Shown here: positions 18,801-29,200 of the stretch, piece by piece
Layout of the letters: each line of letters begins with the position of its first letter
Numbering within the stretch: position 1 is the stretch's first letter
Assembly (NCBI RefSeq): GCF_021559775.1
Contig: NZ_CP056048.1
Span: forward strand, 620,001-684,000
Source: Gillisella vitis
Lineage (GTDB): Bacteria; Pseudomonadota; Alphaproteobacteria; Rhizobiales; Rhizobiaceae
Direction of reading: 5' to 3'
DNA: 64,000 bases
Notes under the pieces: model-generated
The model's input: only the letters and a program-made list of their open reading frames with translations
Databases searched by the model: none
What the model was told of the DNA's origin: nothing
Made by a program: the position numbers and the translations under genes

Positions 18801-21800
18801 AAGCCAGTCGCTGCAAATGTCGCGTTCGGCGTTCCGGCATCATCCCCGGTGCCTTCAATGAAAGCGGCATCCGTGCAAAAGCCGTCCGAGCCTTTGGCAC
18901 CCAAACAAGCCGTTGCCCTGACGGCGCCTGCCTCCAGATCGTCATTTGCGGAGAAACCCATGTCCATCCTGAAGAATGAATCCTCTTCCGAGCCAGCTGT
19001 GGCTCTCGGTGGTGGCGATATCGTCGCTGAATTGGCGCGGTCCAATGGCGAATTGCATCGCGAATATCTCAAATTCGAGCAAAGCGCCCTGCAAGCCCTG
19101 GTGCACAATGCAGGCGAGTTGAGCGCTGCCCATGTCGATATGCTCTGCGAGATCCACGAGGAAACCAACCTCACCCACCGTGAATTCATGCGCAGCCTGC
19201 CCAGCCTGTTCCTTGGTCAGGGCGAATTGCCAGCTGCCCGCGTCAGGACGGTCGAGCATGAGCCTGCAAGGCATGAACCCGTCAAACGGATGATTGAAAC
19301 CGCCGTCGCCCATGCCGCACCTGTTGCCGCAGCCAAACCGGCGGTCACAGCCAAGGCATTTGAGCCGGTCGCCACTCCTGTTCAGCCCCCAGCCGCCAAA
19401 CCGGTTTCCGTGGCACCGCCCGCTCCCGTGGTGGCAAAGCCTGTTGCCGCGCCGGTTGCACAAGCCGCGGCTCATGCTGCTGCATCCGCTGCGCCAGCGG
19501 CGGTTGTCCGCGATACCTTGTTGGCTGTCGTCAGCGAAAAGACCGGCTATCCGGCAGAAGTCATCGACCTCGACATGGATCTCGAAGCCGATCTCGGTAT
19601 CGACTCGATTAAGCGCGTCGAAATCCTCGGCTCTCTGAAAGAGCGCCTGCCGCAAATGGCGGAGCTTTCCCCTGATCGTATGGGTGAGCTGCGCACGCTG
19701 GCCCAAATTCTCGAACTGGCAGGCTCTGCGTCCCCGGCGCTTCAAGCCTCTGCCACTCCGGCCGCGCAGCACGCTGCTGCGTCCATCGTCGCCCCGACAC
19801 CAGCGGCATTCGCCCCGGCTGTCGCGGCCGGAGCCATCCGGGAAACCTTGCTGGCGGTTGTCAGTGAAAAGACCGGTTATCCCGCTGATGTCATTGATCT
19901 TGAAATGGATCTCGAAGCCGATCTCGGCATCGACTCGATCAAGCGCGTGGAAATCCTTGGCTCGCTGAAAGAGCGCCTGCCGCAAATGGCCGAACTTTCT
20001 CCTGATCGCATGGGTGAGCTGCGCACGCTGGCCCAAATCCTCGAACTCGCCGGTTCCGTCGCTCCTGCTCCGGTCGCACAGCCCGCCGCCATATCTATCG
20101 CTACTCCCGTATCGGCGGCGACCTCTCCTGCTGTTGCGGCCGGAGCCGTGCGGGAAGCCCTGCTGTCTGTCGTCAGCGAAAAGACCGGCTATCCCGCCGA
20201 TGTCATCGACCTCGACATGGACCTCGAAGCCGATCTCGGCATCGACTCGATCAAGCGTGTGGAAATCCTCGGCTCGCTGAAAGAGCGCCTGCCGCAAATG
20301 GCCGAACTTTCTCCTGACCGCATGGGTGAATTGCGCACGCTGGCCCAAATTCTGGCATTGGCTACCCAGGGTGCTGTCGCTGATGCGCCTGCTGTCTCCG
20401 CAGCGGCACCGGTCCCGGCAACGGTCGCTGTCCCGGCGCTCGCTCCGACACAGACAGTTGTTCCTGAAACTGCCGGGTTGCCTGCTGGCGCTGTCCGCGA
20501 AGCACTTCTCGCCGTCGTCAGTGAAAAGACCGGTTATCCAACCGATGTCATCGATCTGGATATGGACCTCGAAGCTGATCTCGGCATCGACTCGATCAAG
20601 CGTGTGGAAATTCTCGGCGCCTTGAAAGAACGCCTGCCGCAAATGGCGGAACTTTCGCCTGACCGTATGGGTGAATTGCGTACCCTGGCCCAAATTCTGA
20701 CCCTTGCTGAAGGTGAGGCTTCAAACGCTGGGGAACCCCAGCAGAAAGAGGCAGCTCTCGCTTCTTTTAAGGATGGTGACGATCTGATCGGGCGCGGTGT
20801 CGTCACCCTTTTGCCAGCTCCGCTCGATCTGGTGACGCAACAGGCCTTTCAAAAGGGGGCAAAGTTTCTACTGACCGGTACCGATGATGCACTGATCCTT
20901 GCCCTTCAGAAGGGATTGAAAAGCAAGGGTATCGAAGCTGTCTGGCTGCGGTTCGAAGGCAAGGTTTCCTCTAAGGCTGGTCCGCAATTGGCGGCTGGCA
21001 AGGACGAGGCCGAACTGAAACAGCAATTCGAAGCTCAGGGTCCTTGGGATGGGGTGATCTATGTTCATCCCAAGACAATCGACAACGCGCTCCCCGGCGC
21101 TGAAAGTGACGCATCGGTCCTCTGGCTGAAACGGGCCTTGCTGCTCGCCAAGCTGTCGATTACGCCGCTCACGGCGCGGGCTTCCCAGGGTCGCACGGTG
21201 TTCATGACGCTGTCGCGGATGGATGGAGCCCTCGGCTACCGGGATGGCAGCCTTGCAACGGTGGCATCCGGTGCCTTGTCCGGCCTGGTCAAGACTTACG
21301 CCGCCGAAGCACCGCATATCTTTGCCCGCGCCGTCGATATCGCGCCGCAGATCGAAGATGCTGCTGCTGCCGATCTGCTGGTGCAGGAAGTCTTCGATGC
21401 CCGCCATAGCATCACCGAAATCGGTCTTGACGGGCAGGGACGCTGGAAGCCCTCCATCGAGGCGATTTCCTCCAGCGATGCGGTGACGGTTGCCGATCCC
21501 GATGAATTGTTCATCGTCACCGGTGGTGCGCGGGGTGTGACAGCCGATTGCGTGTTGGCCCTGGCCTCTGCCGCTCCTCGTCGCTTCCTCCTGCTCGGTC
21601 GCTCCGCCCTTGAAGCCGAACCGGCCTGGGCTGCGGGTCTCGAAACCGACGCGCAATTGAAGGGTGGAGCCCTTGCCGCACTGCGCGAAGGGAAAGCGCC
21701 GGTGACGCCGAAGCTGATCGATCAGACCGTGCGTGGGGTTCTGGCGGGCCGTGAAATCCGCCAGTTGCTGGCCGCACTGGAAAAGCTCGGCAGCCATGCC

Positions 21801-23216
21801 AGCTATCTGTCGCTCGATATTTCCTCTCCGGCGATTTCCAGCCTTGGCGATCACCCCGAAATTCAGAAGGCCGCGAAAATCAGCCTTGTGCATGGGGCTG
21901 GCGCGCTTGCCGATGCGGCAATTGCTCAGAAGAAAATCAGCGAAATGGACCGTGTCTTCACACCGAAAATCTTCGGTCTGGCCGGTCTGATCAAGGCGCT
22001 GACGGGCAAACCCTTCCACCGCGTCCTGCTGTTTTCCTCGGTTGCCGGTCTGTTTGGCAATCCAGGTCAGGCCGACTACGCCATGGCCAATGAAATGCTC
22101 AACCGTTTCGCCGCCAGCCAATCGGTGAAGGGCGTCGATGTCCGGGCGATCAATTGGGGTCCGTGGCTTGGCGGCATGGTCACACCGGAAATCCGCGATA
22201 TCTTCATGAAACGCGGCGTTCCGATCATCCCACGCGATATCGGCGGCCAATTCTTTGCCCGGGAAACCGCCATGCCTCTGCCAGCAACCGGTGCAGTCCT
22301 GGTGGGTGGGTTGAAGCCTATCAATGCCCGTTTCGTTCCCTTTGCCGAATTGCCGCAGGCACCAAGACGTCTGGCGCTCAGCGGTCACGACTGGACGAAA
22401 TCCTTGCTCTTGGCCGATCATCAGATCAAGGGACGTCCCGTCGTCCCCGCCGCCTTCGTGCTTGGTCTGGTGGCCGATGGGTTGGAAAGCCTGCTTCCAG
22501 GCTGGACCTTCTCGGGCTTCGATCAGTTCAACGTGTTGAACGGCCTTGTCATCAACAAGGATTGGCGCGGTGATTTCGAACTGTCGCTCAGCGCACTCCG
22601 CGCCGAGACGGAAGAAACCATCCGGCTGGATGTGATGCTGGCCGATGGGTCTGGTCGTCCACGCTACAAGGCGGACAATATCCTGCTGCGCAAGGCCGCC
22701 TTCGCGCCGCCACAGCCGGGCAAAGCTCTGCCGTCGCTGGAACCCTCGACGCCTGCCAATGGCTTTTATTCTGATGGCACGCTGTTCCATGGCGAGAGCC
22801 TGCAAATGCTCAAGACCTACAGGAAGCTGGAAACCGCGAGCTACCTGTTCCGCATCGCTCAGCCAGCGGCCATCCATAGTGCGGCACTGAATGGATTTGC
22901 AGACAGCACATTGCTGGATGCCGTCTCCGTCGATGCCGTGCTGCAAGCAGCGCTGGCCGCGACGCGGCTGGAAGCCGATAGCCCAAGCCTGCCGATGCGG
23001 CTTGGATCGGCGACGCTGACGAGCCGGCCTGAGCCGGGATCAGATTGGCTGATTGCCGCTCGCCTCAAGGCTAGCCGCGCCCAGGAGCTGGATTGGGAAC
23101 TGACCGGCTACGACCTTGATGGCCGCTTGCAGATGCAATTGGTGGCAACCACGGTCAAGCGGGACGAGGCACCGTCTGGCGCGCAGGGATCGAAATCCGT
23201 CGAGGCCGTTAAATGA
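15861..23216 (+). CDS. PfaA-like polyunsaturated fatty acid/polyketide synthase: KS-AT-ACP4-KR-DH
   Basis: A 2451-residue iterative megasynthase with GGAAGGGG as ribosome site. Domains: ketosynthase about 12-470 (Cys213 in DAACASSL, His348 in EAHGTGT, His390 in SQIGHTK); acyltransferase about 575-885 (GQGSQ, Ser676 in GHSFGE); an Ala/Pro-rich linker and a helical segment at about 1020-1110; four acyl carrier domains with Ser1249, 1359, 1463 and 1578 in GIDSIKRVEIL; ketoreductase about 1880-2140 (TGGARG, SSVAG, DYAMANEML); and a C-terminal dehydratase-like domain beginning with HQIKGRPVVP. This order is that of PfaA of bacterial PUFA synthases, which elongate malonyl units on tandem carriers. 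Its stop overlaps the start of the next synthase gene (ATGA). Known PfaA proteins carry four to nine ACPs, so four is at the low end. The product length cannot be read from sequence. Confidence 0.9.
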   Translation: MDGFSQRVYDVFSPIAIVGVGALFPEAKNADEYWSNIVKGKDCLKDVPETHWKISDYYDPNPSTPDKTYARRGGFIPETAFNPVEFGLPPSQLDVTDILQILSLSVAKQTFLDAGYEHAKLNREKTGVVLGITGANSLVTPLTSRLQYPLWQKVLESRGLPKAQVDDIVETLKLAYAPWEENSFPGMLGNVVAGRIANRFDLGGINCTVDAACASSLAAMRMAIDELHSGRADMMLTGGCDAENTILMYMCFSKTPAFSKKGVISPFDENSDGTLIGEGIGMMLLKRLEDAERDGDQVYAVIKGLGSASDGKFKSIYAPRAAGQVKALQRAYQQAGISPHDVDLWEAHGTGTAVGDATEVDGLKTFLKSWDNDGSSSPIALGSVKSQIGHTKAAAGAASAIKAALALQHGVLPPTINVNRPDPKLGLDETALYLNSTARPWFRDPKTAKRRVGVSAFGFGGTNFHLVLEEAPQTAKAPKLRSVLPRPIVVAAPTVAALRKRCEELLTATGETAWPFEVAIPANHPRLGLVAADETSRRALLSEAISLLDSRPATAEWRHPKGITFRPSAFENAKLAGLFAGQGSQHPNMGRMAAVAIPALGDFVGAADTLFAKDGAQPLSQVMYPIPAFDDADRKAQEQALRRTQYAQTAIGALSAGHYRWLQNLGLKLEAVAGHSFGELTALWASGALSDADFSSLAKARGDAMAAVTGDGAGTMTAVKAGREQLESLIAATKGSVHFCNLNTPKQTVVGGAVEAIEKFEADLKAASIGFVRLNVAGAFHTPQVEGAVTAFAERIDQTSFAVPQIPVYANRNGKPYAASAADVAAQLKGQLREPVEFIKIIEQMYADGIRVFIEFGPRSTLSKMTADILGDRPHLAIALDHGQPDKADAGLIEAVVDLAVAGIALESPVGTEGLIEAPAKKGEINLNGMNYVSPSRKEAFAKALANPVVVAPKPVPTPPQPVAAKPLAAAPAPVRSEPAKPVAANVAFGVPASSPVPSMKAASVQKPSEPLAPKQAVALTAPASRSSFAEKPMSILKNESSSEPAVALGGGDIVAELARSNGELHREYLKFEQSALQALVHNAGELSAAHVDMLCEIHEETNLTHREFMRSLPSLFLGQGELPAARVRTVEHEPARHEPVKRMIETAVAHAAPVAAAKPAVTAKAFEPVATPVQPPAAKPVSVAPPAPVVAKPVAAPVAQAAAHAAASAAPAAVVRDTLLAVVSEKTGYPAEVIDLDMDLEADLGIDSIKRVEILGSLKERLPQMAELSPDRMGELRTLAQILELAGSASPALQASATPAAQHAAASIVAPTPAAFAPAVAAGAIRETLLAVVSEKTGYPADVIDLEMDLEADLGIDSIKRVEILGSLKERLPQMAELSPDRMGELRTLAQILELAGSVAPAPVAQPAAISIATPVSAATSPAVAAGAVREALLSVVSEKTGYPADVIDLDMDLEADLGIDSIKRVEILGSLKERLPQMAELSPDRMGELRTLAQILALATQGAVADAPAVSAAAPVPATVAVPALAPTQTVVPETAGLPAGAVREALLAVVSEKTGYPTDVIDLDMDLEADLGIDSIKRVEILGALKERLPQMAELSPDRMGELRTLAQILTLAEGEASNAGEPQQKEAALASFKDGDDLIGRGVVTLLPAPLDLVTQQAFQKGAKFLLTGTDDALILALQKGLKSKGIEAVWLRFEGKVSSKAGPQLAAGKDEAELKQQFEAQGPWDGVIYVHPKTIDNALPGAESDASVLWLKRALLLAKLSITPLTARASQGRTVFMTLSRMDGALGYRDGSLATVASGALSGLVKTYAAEAPHIFARAVDIAPQIEDAAAADLLVQEVFDARHSITEIGLDGQGRWKPSIEAISSSDAVTVADPDELFIVTGGARGVTADCVLALASAAPRRFLLLGRSALEAEPAWAAGLETDAQLKGGALAALREGKAPVTPKLIDQTVRGVLAGREIRQLLAALEKLGSHASYLSLDISSPAISSLGDHPEIQKAAKISLVHGAGALADAAIAQKKISEMDRVFTPKIFGLAGLIKALTGKPFHRVLLFSSVAGLFGNPGQADYAMANEMLNRFAASQSVKGVDVRAINWGPWLGGMVTPEIRDIFMKRGVPIIPRDIGGQFFARETAMPLPATGAVLVGGLKPINARFVPFAELPQAPRRLALSGHDWTKSLLLADHQIKGRPVVPAAFVLGLVADGLESLLPGWTFSGFDQFNVLNGLVINKDWRGDFELSLSALRAETEETIRLDVMLADGSGRPRYKADNILLRKAAFAPPQPGKALPSLEPSTPANGFYSDGTLFHGESLQMLKTYRKLETASYLFRIAQPAAIHSAALNGFADSTLLDAVSVDAVLQAALAATRLEADSPSLPMRLGSATLTSRPEPGSDWLIAARLKASRAQELDWELTGYDLDGRLQMQLVATTVKRDEAPSGAQGSKSVEAVK
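19510..20709 (+). repeat. Four tandem, nearly identical acyl-carrier-domain repeats in coding DNA
   Basis: Copies lie at about 19510-19728, 19840-20058, 20152-20362 and 20497-20709. Each encodes SEKTGYP, then EADLGIDSIKRVEIL, then KERLPQMAELSPDRMGELRT with almost no amino-acid change. DNA differences between copies are mostly synonymous. The Ala/Pro/Val-rich linkers between them vary in sequence and length (serine spacing 110, 104 and 115 residues). Copy number can change by recombination in such arrays. Confidence 0.9.
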
Positions 23217-26200
23217 GCCGCATCGCGATCACCGCCCTGTCGCTCTGCTTTCCGGGCGCTAACGACCTGGATAGTTACTGGCGCAACCTCCTTGCAAAAA
23301 ACGACTCCCGCTCGACGGGCGGGGTCAAGGACTTCCGGATCGACCCTTTCTATCTCAGGGATAGTCAGGAGGATGTTGATCAGGTTCGCTGGCTCCGCGG
23401 CGGCTTCGTCGATCTGGACGAGGTGACCAAGGGGCTTTCGGACGAAGGCGGCGACGGCCTCGATCTGCCTTGGCAATTGGCCCGGCGGGTTGCCGAAGAA
23501 GCCTTGCAGACCAGCAGGCTTGGCGAGCGGGTCGATCTTGGCCGGGTTGGCATGGTGCTTGGTAATTATACCTTCCCGACCTTCGCCTCCAACAATGCCG
23601 TTGTCCCGGTCTGGGAGCGGGAAATCGCCGCAGGGCTGGAAGACGGTCTCGGGCTTTCGCCCGGGACGTTGGTGGACACGTCCTTGACGGCACCGCCTGC
23701 CGAGCATGGTGTGCTCAGCGCCGATGGCATCTATGCCGTGACACGCGGCTTGAGCCTCGGTGGCCCAAGCTTCAGCCTTGACGCTGCGTGTTCTTCCTCC
23801 CTTTACGCCATCGAACTTGCGTCCAGCTATTTGCGGAGCGGTCATGCGGATGCCATGCTGGCGGGGGGCGTTTGCCTGCCGGATCCCTGGCTGATCCATG
23901 TTTCCTTCGGCGATCTCGGCGCTTTTCCCAACAATGGCGTCAGCCAGCCCTTCGACAGCACGTCGGATGGTATCGTCACGGGTCAGGGCGCCAGCGTTGT
24001 CGTGCTGCGGCGGCTGGAAGATGCGCTGCGCGACAATGACGTGATCCTTGCGGTCATTGAAAGTGTCGGTCTGTCCAATGACGGCACTGGTCAGCATATG
24101 CTTGTCCCCAATGCCGATGGCCAGCGATTGGCCTATCAGCGCGCCTATGCCCGCACCGGCGTGCAGCCTGAAGAGATTGATTACGTCGAATGCCATGCCA
24201 CCGGCACGCCGCTTGGCGACCGCACAGAACTGACATCGCTGCAACGCTTTTTCGGCGCGGATAAGCAGCACTTCCCGCTAATCGGATCGGTCAAGGCCAA
24301 TGTCGGCCATCTTCTGACCGTGGCGGGCATGAGCAGTCTGGCCAAGGTTATCCTGGCCATGCAGGAAGGCACCATTCCGGCGACGCCCGGCATTGGAAAA
24401 TTGCAAAAAAGCATGGACGCGCCAGGCATGGAGCAGCGGCTGGTGGTCGAAAACCAGAGCTGGCCGACACAGGCTGGCAAGCGTCATGCGGCCATTTCCG
24501 CCTTCGGCTTTGGCGGCACTAATGCGCATATGATCGTCTCCGATGACCGGACGTTCTCAGGGGAACGGACGCAAGGAGATAATGGCGCTACAAAAACCCT
24601 CCAACCGCCGCCGCTGGAAATCCGGGGCATGGCCGCCCATTACGGCAATGCCGCCAGCCTCCAGGCCTTTGAAGCGGCGTCTTTCGGCGGGGAACCCGTC
24701 TGGGCGGAACCGTCCAGCCGCCGCTGGCGTGGCGCTACGGTAACTGCCGATGCGCCGCCTCAGGCTGCCATCAATGCCTATGATATCGATTTTCTGCGCA
24801 ACCGCATTCCGCCAGCGGAAACCGAAGCCTTCAACGCCCAGCAGGGACTGGTGCTGAAGGTGGCCAATGAGGCGCTGTCCGATGCTGGCTATGGCCATAT
24901 CGGCGAAAAGCGCTCCGCCCGCCCGGTAGCGGTGCTGGTGGTGTTGGAACTGGACCTGAGCGCCCATCTGCGCCGTGGCCGCACGCTGGTGCCGGATTGG
25001 ATTGACCAGGCGCTGGCGGGCCAAGGTCTTCGCCTCAGTGAGGATGAACGCCAAGGCCTGATCGAGGCCTGCAAACGCGCTGTTCTGGGGCCGCTGCGCT
25101 CCACGGAAATCACCAGTTATATCGGCAATATCTGTGCAAGCCGCATTGCCTCGCAATGGAATTTCACCGGACCGGTCTTCACGCTTTCTGCCGGTATGCT
25201 GGGCGTTGCCTATGCTATTGAACAGGCCGGGTTGATGATTGCCGATGACAAGGCGGAAGCAGCGCTGATCGTCGCGGTTGATCTCAATGCCGGGCTGGAA
25301 GCCTATGCGCTGGAACAAGCCGGGACCCCTGGCGCGAGTGCACAAGCCGCCAAATCCTTAGGCGATGGTGCAGGCGCAATCCTGCTTGCTCCCGCCGGTT
25401 TGGGCGCAAGTGCTGCGCCCTATGCGGTTCTTGATCACATCTCCATCCGTCACGTGGGCAACGGTGAGGACAGTGCCGTCGCGGTGGCGCTGGCGACCAT
25501 CGCCGATGGTCATCGTCTCGATCTGATGGACATGGCCGGGCAGATCGGCGGCGATGGTGTGGAGCTGGCAGCAGTTTCCGCCCATGCTCCCGGTGCCATT
25601 GTCTGCGGTGTTGAACATTTGAGCGGTCATTGCAAGGTTGCCCAACCGATGGCGGCCCTGATCCGGGCGGCGCTATGTCTGTCGGGCCGCTATCTTCCGG
25701 CCACGCCCCCGGCCTGGCTGAATGCGGAGACGAGCCAGCCTTTGGCGGTTGCCATCGAACAGGCCGGACTTGGACTTCTGGCCGAAAGCGTGCCGTGGAC
25801 GCGCCAGGAGCGGAGCCGTCCGCTTGTCGCGGGCGTGGGTGCCGCTGGACCATTCGGCAGCTACGCCGCCTTCCGTCTCAGCGAAGCGGTGGTGGAAACC
25901 CTGCGCCAGCCGGAAGCGGATTACCCACCCTTCCTGCCGGTCGCAGCCGAGAACCGGGGAGCCCTGGTGGGTGTTCTGGCTACGGTCATCGCTGCGCTTG
26001 AACAGGGAACGCCATGGCAGGCATTGCAAACCGAAGCCTTGGCCAATCTTCGTGAAAGGCCCAGTGCACGGGTGTTGGTCCTGTCCGGTCGAGACCCGGC
26101 GCAATTGCTGACCGAAGCGCGTCAGGCGCAGAAATTCCTGGGTGAAGGCCAAGGGGTGGAGTTCCAGACACCAGCGGGTAGCTATTTTACCGACCGGCCC

Positions 26201-29200
26201 CAGGGCGCAGAGGGCAAGATCGCCTTCATGTATCCCGGTGGTTTCAACAGCTATCCGCATATGGGACGGACGCTATTGCGTCGTTACCCGGACAGCCTGC
26301 GCGCTTTCGAGCAATTCGTTGATGATCCGGCAGCAACGCTCTGCCATGACCAGCTCTATCCGCGCCATAAGCCTGGGCAGGACGCGACTGTGCGGTTGAT
26401 GCAGACCGAAGCCGGGATGCAGCAGGACATCGCGGCGATGATGAAAACCGGCGTCGGTTTTGCCCTGATGTATACCGCCTTGCTGCGGGACCAGTTCGGT
26501 GTGCAGGCTCATGGTGCGCTTGGCTATTCCATGGGCGAAGTCAGCATGCTGTTTGCCAATGGCATCTGGCCGATAGACCAGCATGGCTTGCGCAACGACC
26601 TGCCACTGTTCGAAACTTCGATTGGCGGTCCCCGTCAGGCGGTGCGTGACACATTCGGTATCGGACCTGAGGTTCGTGACAATCAGGTCTGGTCGAGTTA
26701 TGTGCTGCTTGCTCCGGTGGAGACGGTGCGCGACGCGATTGCCCCCCGTGCCGATGTGTTCATCACCCATGTCAATGGCCCCAAGGAAGTGGTGATTGCC
26801 GGTCTGCCCGCAGCCGTGACGGCTGTGGTCAAGCAATTGGACGGCTATTCCGCCTATCGCAGTCCGGTCTCGCATGTCCTGCATGTGCCGCTGCTGCAAA
26901 GGGTGGCGCATCAGATTTCCGCCCTGCACGATCATCCGACCACCGCACCTCCGGACAATCTGCATCTTTATACCACCTCGACCTATGGGCGGATGACGGA
27001 TTTCAGCCGTGAGGGCCTGTCGCGGACCATTACCGATGTGATGTGCTCCGAGGTGGATTTCGTGCGGCTGGTCGATATGGCCTATGACGATGGCTACCGG
27101 ATCTTCATCGAATGCGGACCTTCGGCCACATGCAGTCGCTGGGTGAATTCGTGCCTTGCGGGGCGGGATTATCTGTCGATCAATCTCAACCAGCGTGGTG
27201 CCGACGATGGGCGCAGCCTGCTTGCGGCTCTGGCCCGGCTGGTTTCTCACGGTGTCAGGGTCGATCTTACCAGCCTGGTGCCTGGGGTGAAGGCCGAGCG
27301 CTCCAAAACAGTCATCAGCCTGCAACCGGGTGGTGCCGCTCTGCGCGCAACTGCTAGTGAAACGGTCAGGCCGCTGGAAACCAAACCCGTTGTGGCGCTG
27401 CCATTCGCGCCCAGCGCTGTAGCAAGCTCTATTGCTTGGGGACCGACGGCAGCCTTCATCCTCGAAGGCACCAGCCTGGTTCACGAATTGTTGGATGACA
27501 ACACCCAAGACGACGACACCCAAGACGAAATCCAGCCGGACGATCAGCCAGCAAGACCAAGTCCCGGTCTTCCATCTCTTTCCCCGAAACCTGTCGAAGC
27601 GGATCAACCATTCATGGCCAAGAATATTACCATCAGCCAGGATAAGTCTCAGCGGATCGCCCAGGCTGTCGAAGCCTTTTTGCAGCGCCAGCGCCTCGGC
27701 CATCAAACTTTCCTGCAAACCCAATCCGACCTCGTGCAGATCTGGCGTGAGCATGCCGGAAATGGGGCACATGGAAATGGGTCACACAGTGTACGGCCGG
27801 GTCAGCGTAGCCTGTCCCAACCGGCAACCATTGATGCCGCGCCTGCGGTGTTGGAGATCGAGGCACCTCAGCCAGTCGCCATTGCGCCTGCGCCAGTGCG
27901 CACACCAGCACCTGTTGCCACGGCCACCGTGCTGCCCACTAGCGCCCGTGAAAAGCAGGAAAATGGCTGGTTTCTGGACGAACAGGATCTGTTGACCTTT
28001 GCCAGCGGCAAGGTTGCCGATGCCTTGGGCGCGCAATTTGCGCCAATCGATGATTATCCGGTTCGGGTTCGTCTGCCAGCGCCGCCCTATTTCTTCGTGT
28101 CGCGCGTTACCAAGGTCGATGCCAAGTTCGGCGAATACAAGCCTTGCTCGCTGACAACAGAATATGATGTTCCAGCCGATGCCTGGTATCTGATCGACGG
28201 CCAGATGCCGCCCGGCATTGCGGTGGAATCCGGCCAGTCCGATTTGTTGCTGGTCGCGCTGCTGGGAATTGACTTCAAGAACAAGGGTGTCCGCAAATAC
28301 CGGCTTCTGGATGGGCGGTTGAGCTTTTACGGTCGCCTGCCGCAGGCGGGCAGCACGCTGCGCTTTGATATCACCATCGACCGGTTCGTCTGGCAGGGCG
28401 ATGGTCTGCTGTTCTTCTTCCGCTATGACGGCTATGTCGATGGCGAACTGGCGCTGCAATTGCACAGCGGTTGCGCCGGTTTCTTCACCGAGGACGAGCT
28501 GAATGCCGGTGGCGGCGTGGTCATCAAGCAGCCGCCCGCAGCCCCGCTCACCTTGGTCAAACCCCTTCTGCCACGGGTGCGCGAAACGCTGGAAAAATCC
28601 GATCTGGTGGCGCTGTCCGAGGGGCGGATCGGCGAGATCTTTGGCCCCGGTTCGCAGCATCCGGAAAGCGGCAGCTCCATTCGCCTGCCGCCCGAAATGC
28701 TGCTGATGATCGACCGCGTCACAGATATCGGCTCCTGGCAGGGCGAACACTATGTGATGGAGGCCGAGAAGAGCTTTGACGCCGATGGCTGGTATTATAC
28801 CTCGCATTTTGTTGATGATCCGGTTCTGCCGGGCTCGCTGATTGCCGAAGGTGCGACCCAGCTGCTCAAGGTCTATCTGATTGCCAATGGCATGCATCAA
28901 TGCTTTGCCGATGGGGTGTTTGAGCCGGTCACACACCGCGAAATGCAGATCACCGTGCGTGGCCAGATCACCCCTGAGGTGAAGAAGGTCCACTACAAGC
29001 TGTTCATTCAAGAAAGCGCCTTGTTGCCGCGCCCCTATGTAATTGCCGATGTGCTGATCTATGACGAGCATGGCAAGCCGCTGGTGCGGGTGTCCAATCT
29101 CGGCTTGCAGGTGGTGGAAAAGCCTGGGGTCTCGGTTGAGCCGCGCTTTGGCGATCCGACCTGGTTCAGCGGACGCAAGACCAAGAGCGGTGAGAAGGTC

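Noticed and set aside
18942-20693. 583-residue reverse-strand open frame opposite the ACP repeats
   Set aside because: It mirrors the repeated ACP coding DNA, so its own repeats are a shadow; no ribosome site or family motif.
19510-20709. Regular repeats considered as a CRISPR-like or satellite array
   Set aside because: The repeats are in frame and encode functional carrier domains with the DSI motif.
20868-22946. 692-residue reverse-strand frame opposite the ketoreductase/dehydratase part
   Set aside because: Long antisense frames are common opposite GC-rich, codon-biased genes; the forward strand has clear catalytic motifs here.
26273-27772. 499-residue reverse-strand frame opposite the acyltransferase region
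   Set aside because: Antisense shadow of the AT domain with the GYSMGE motif.
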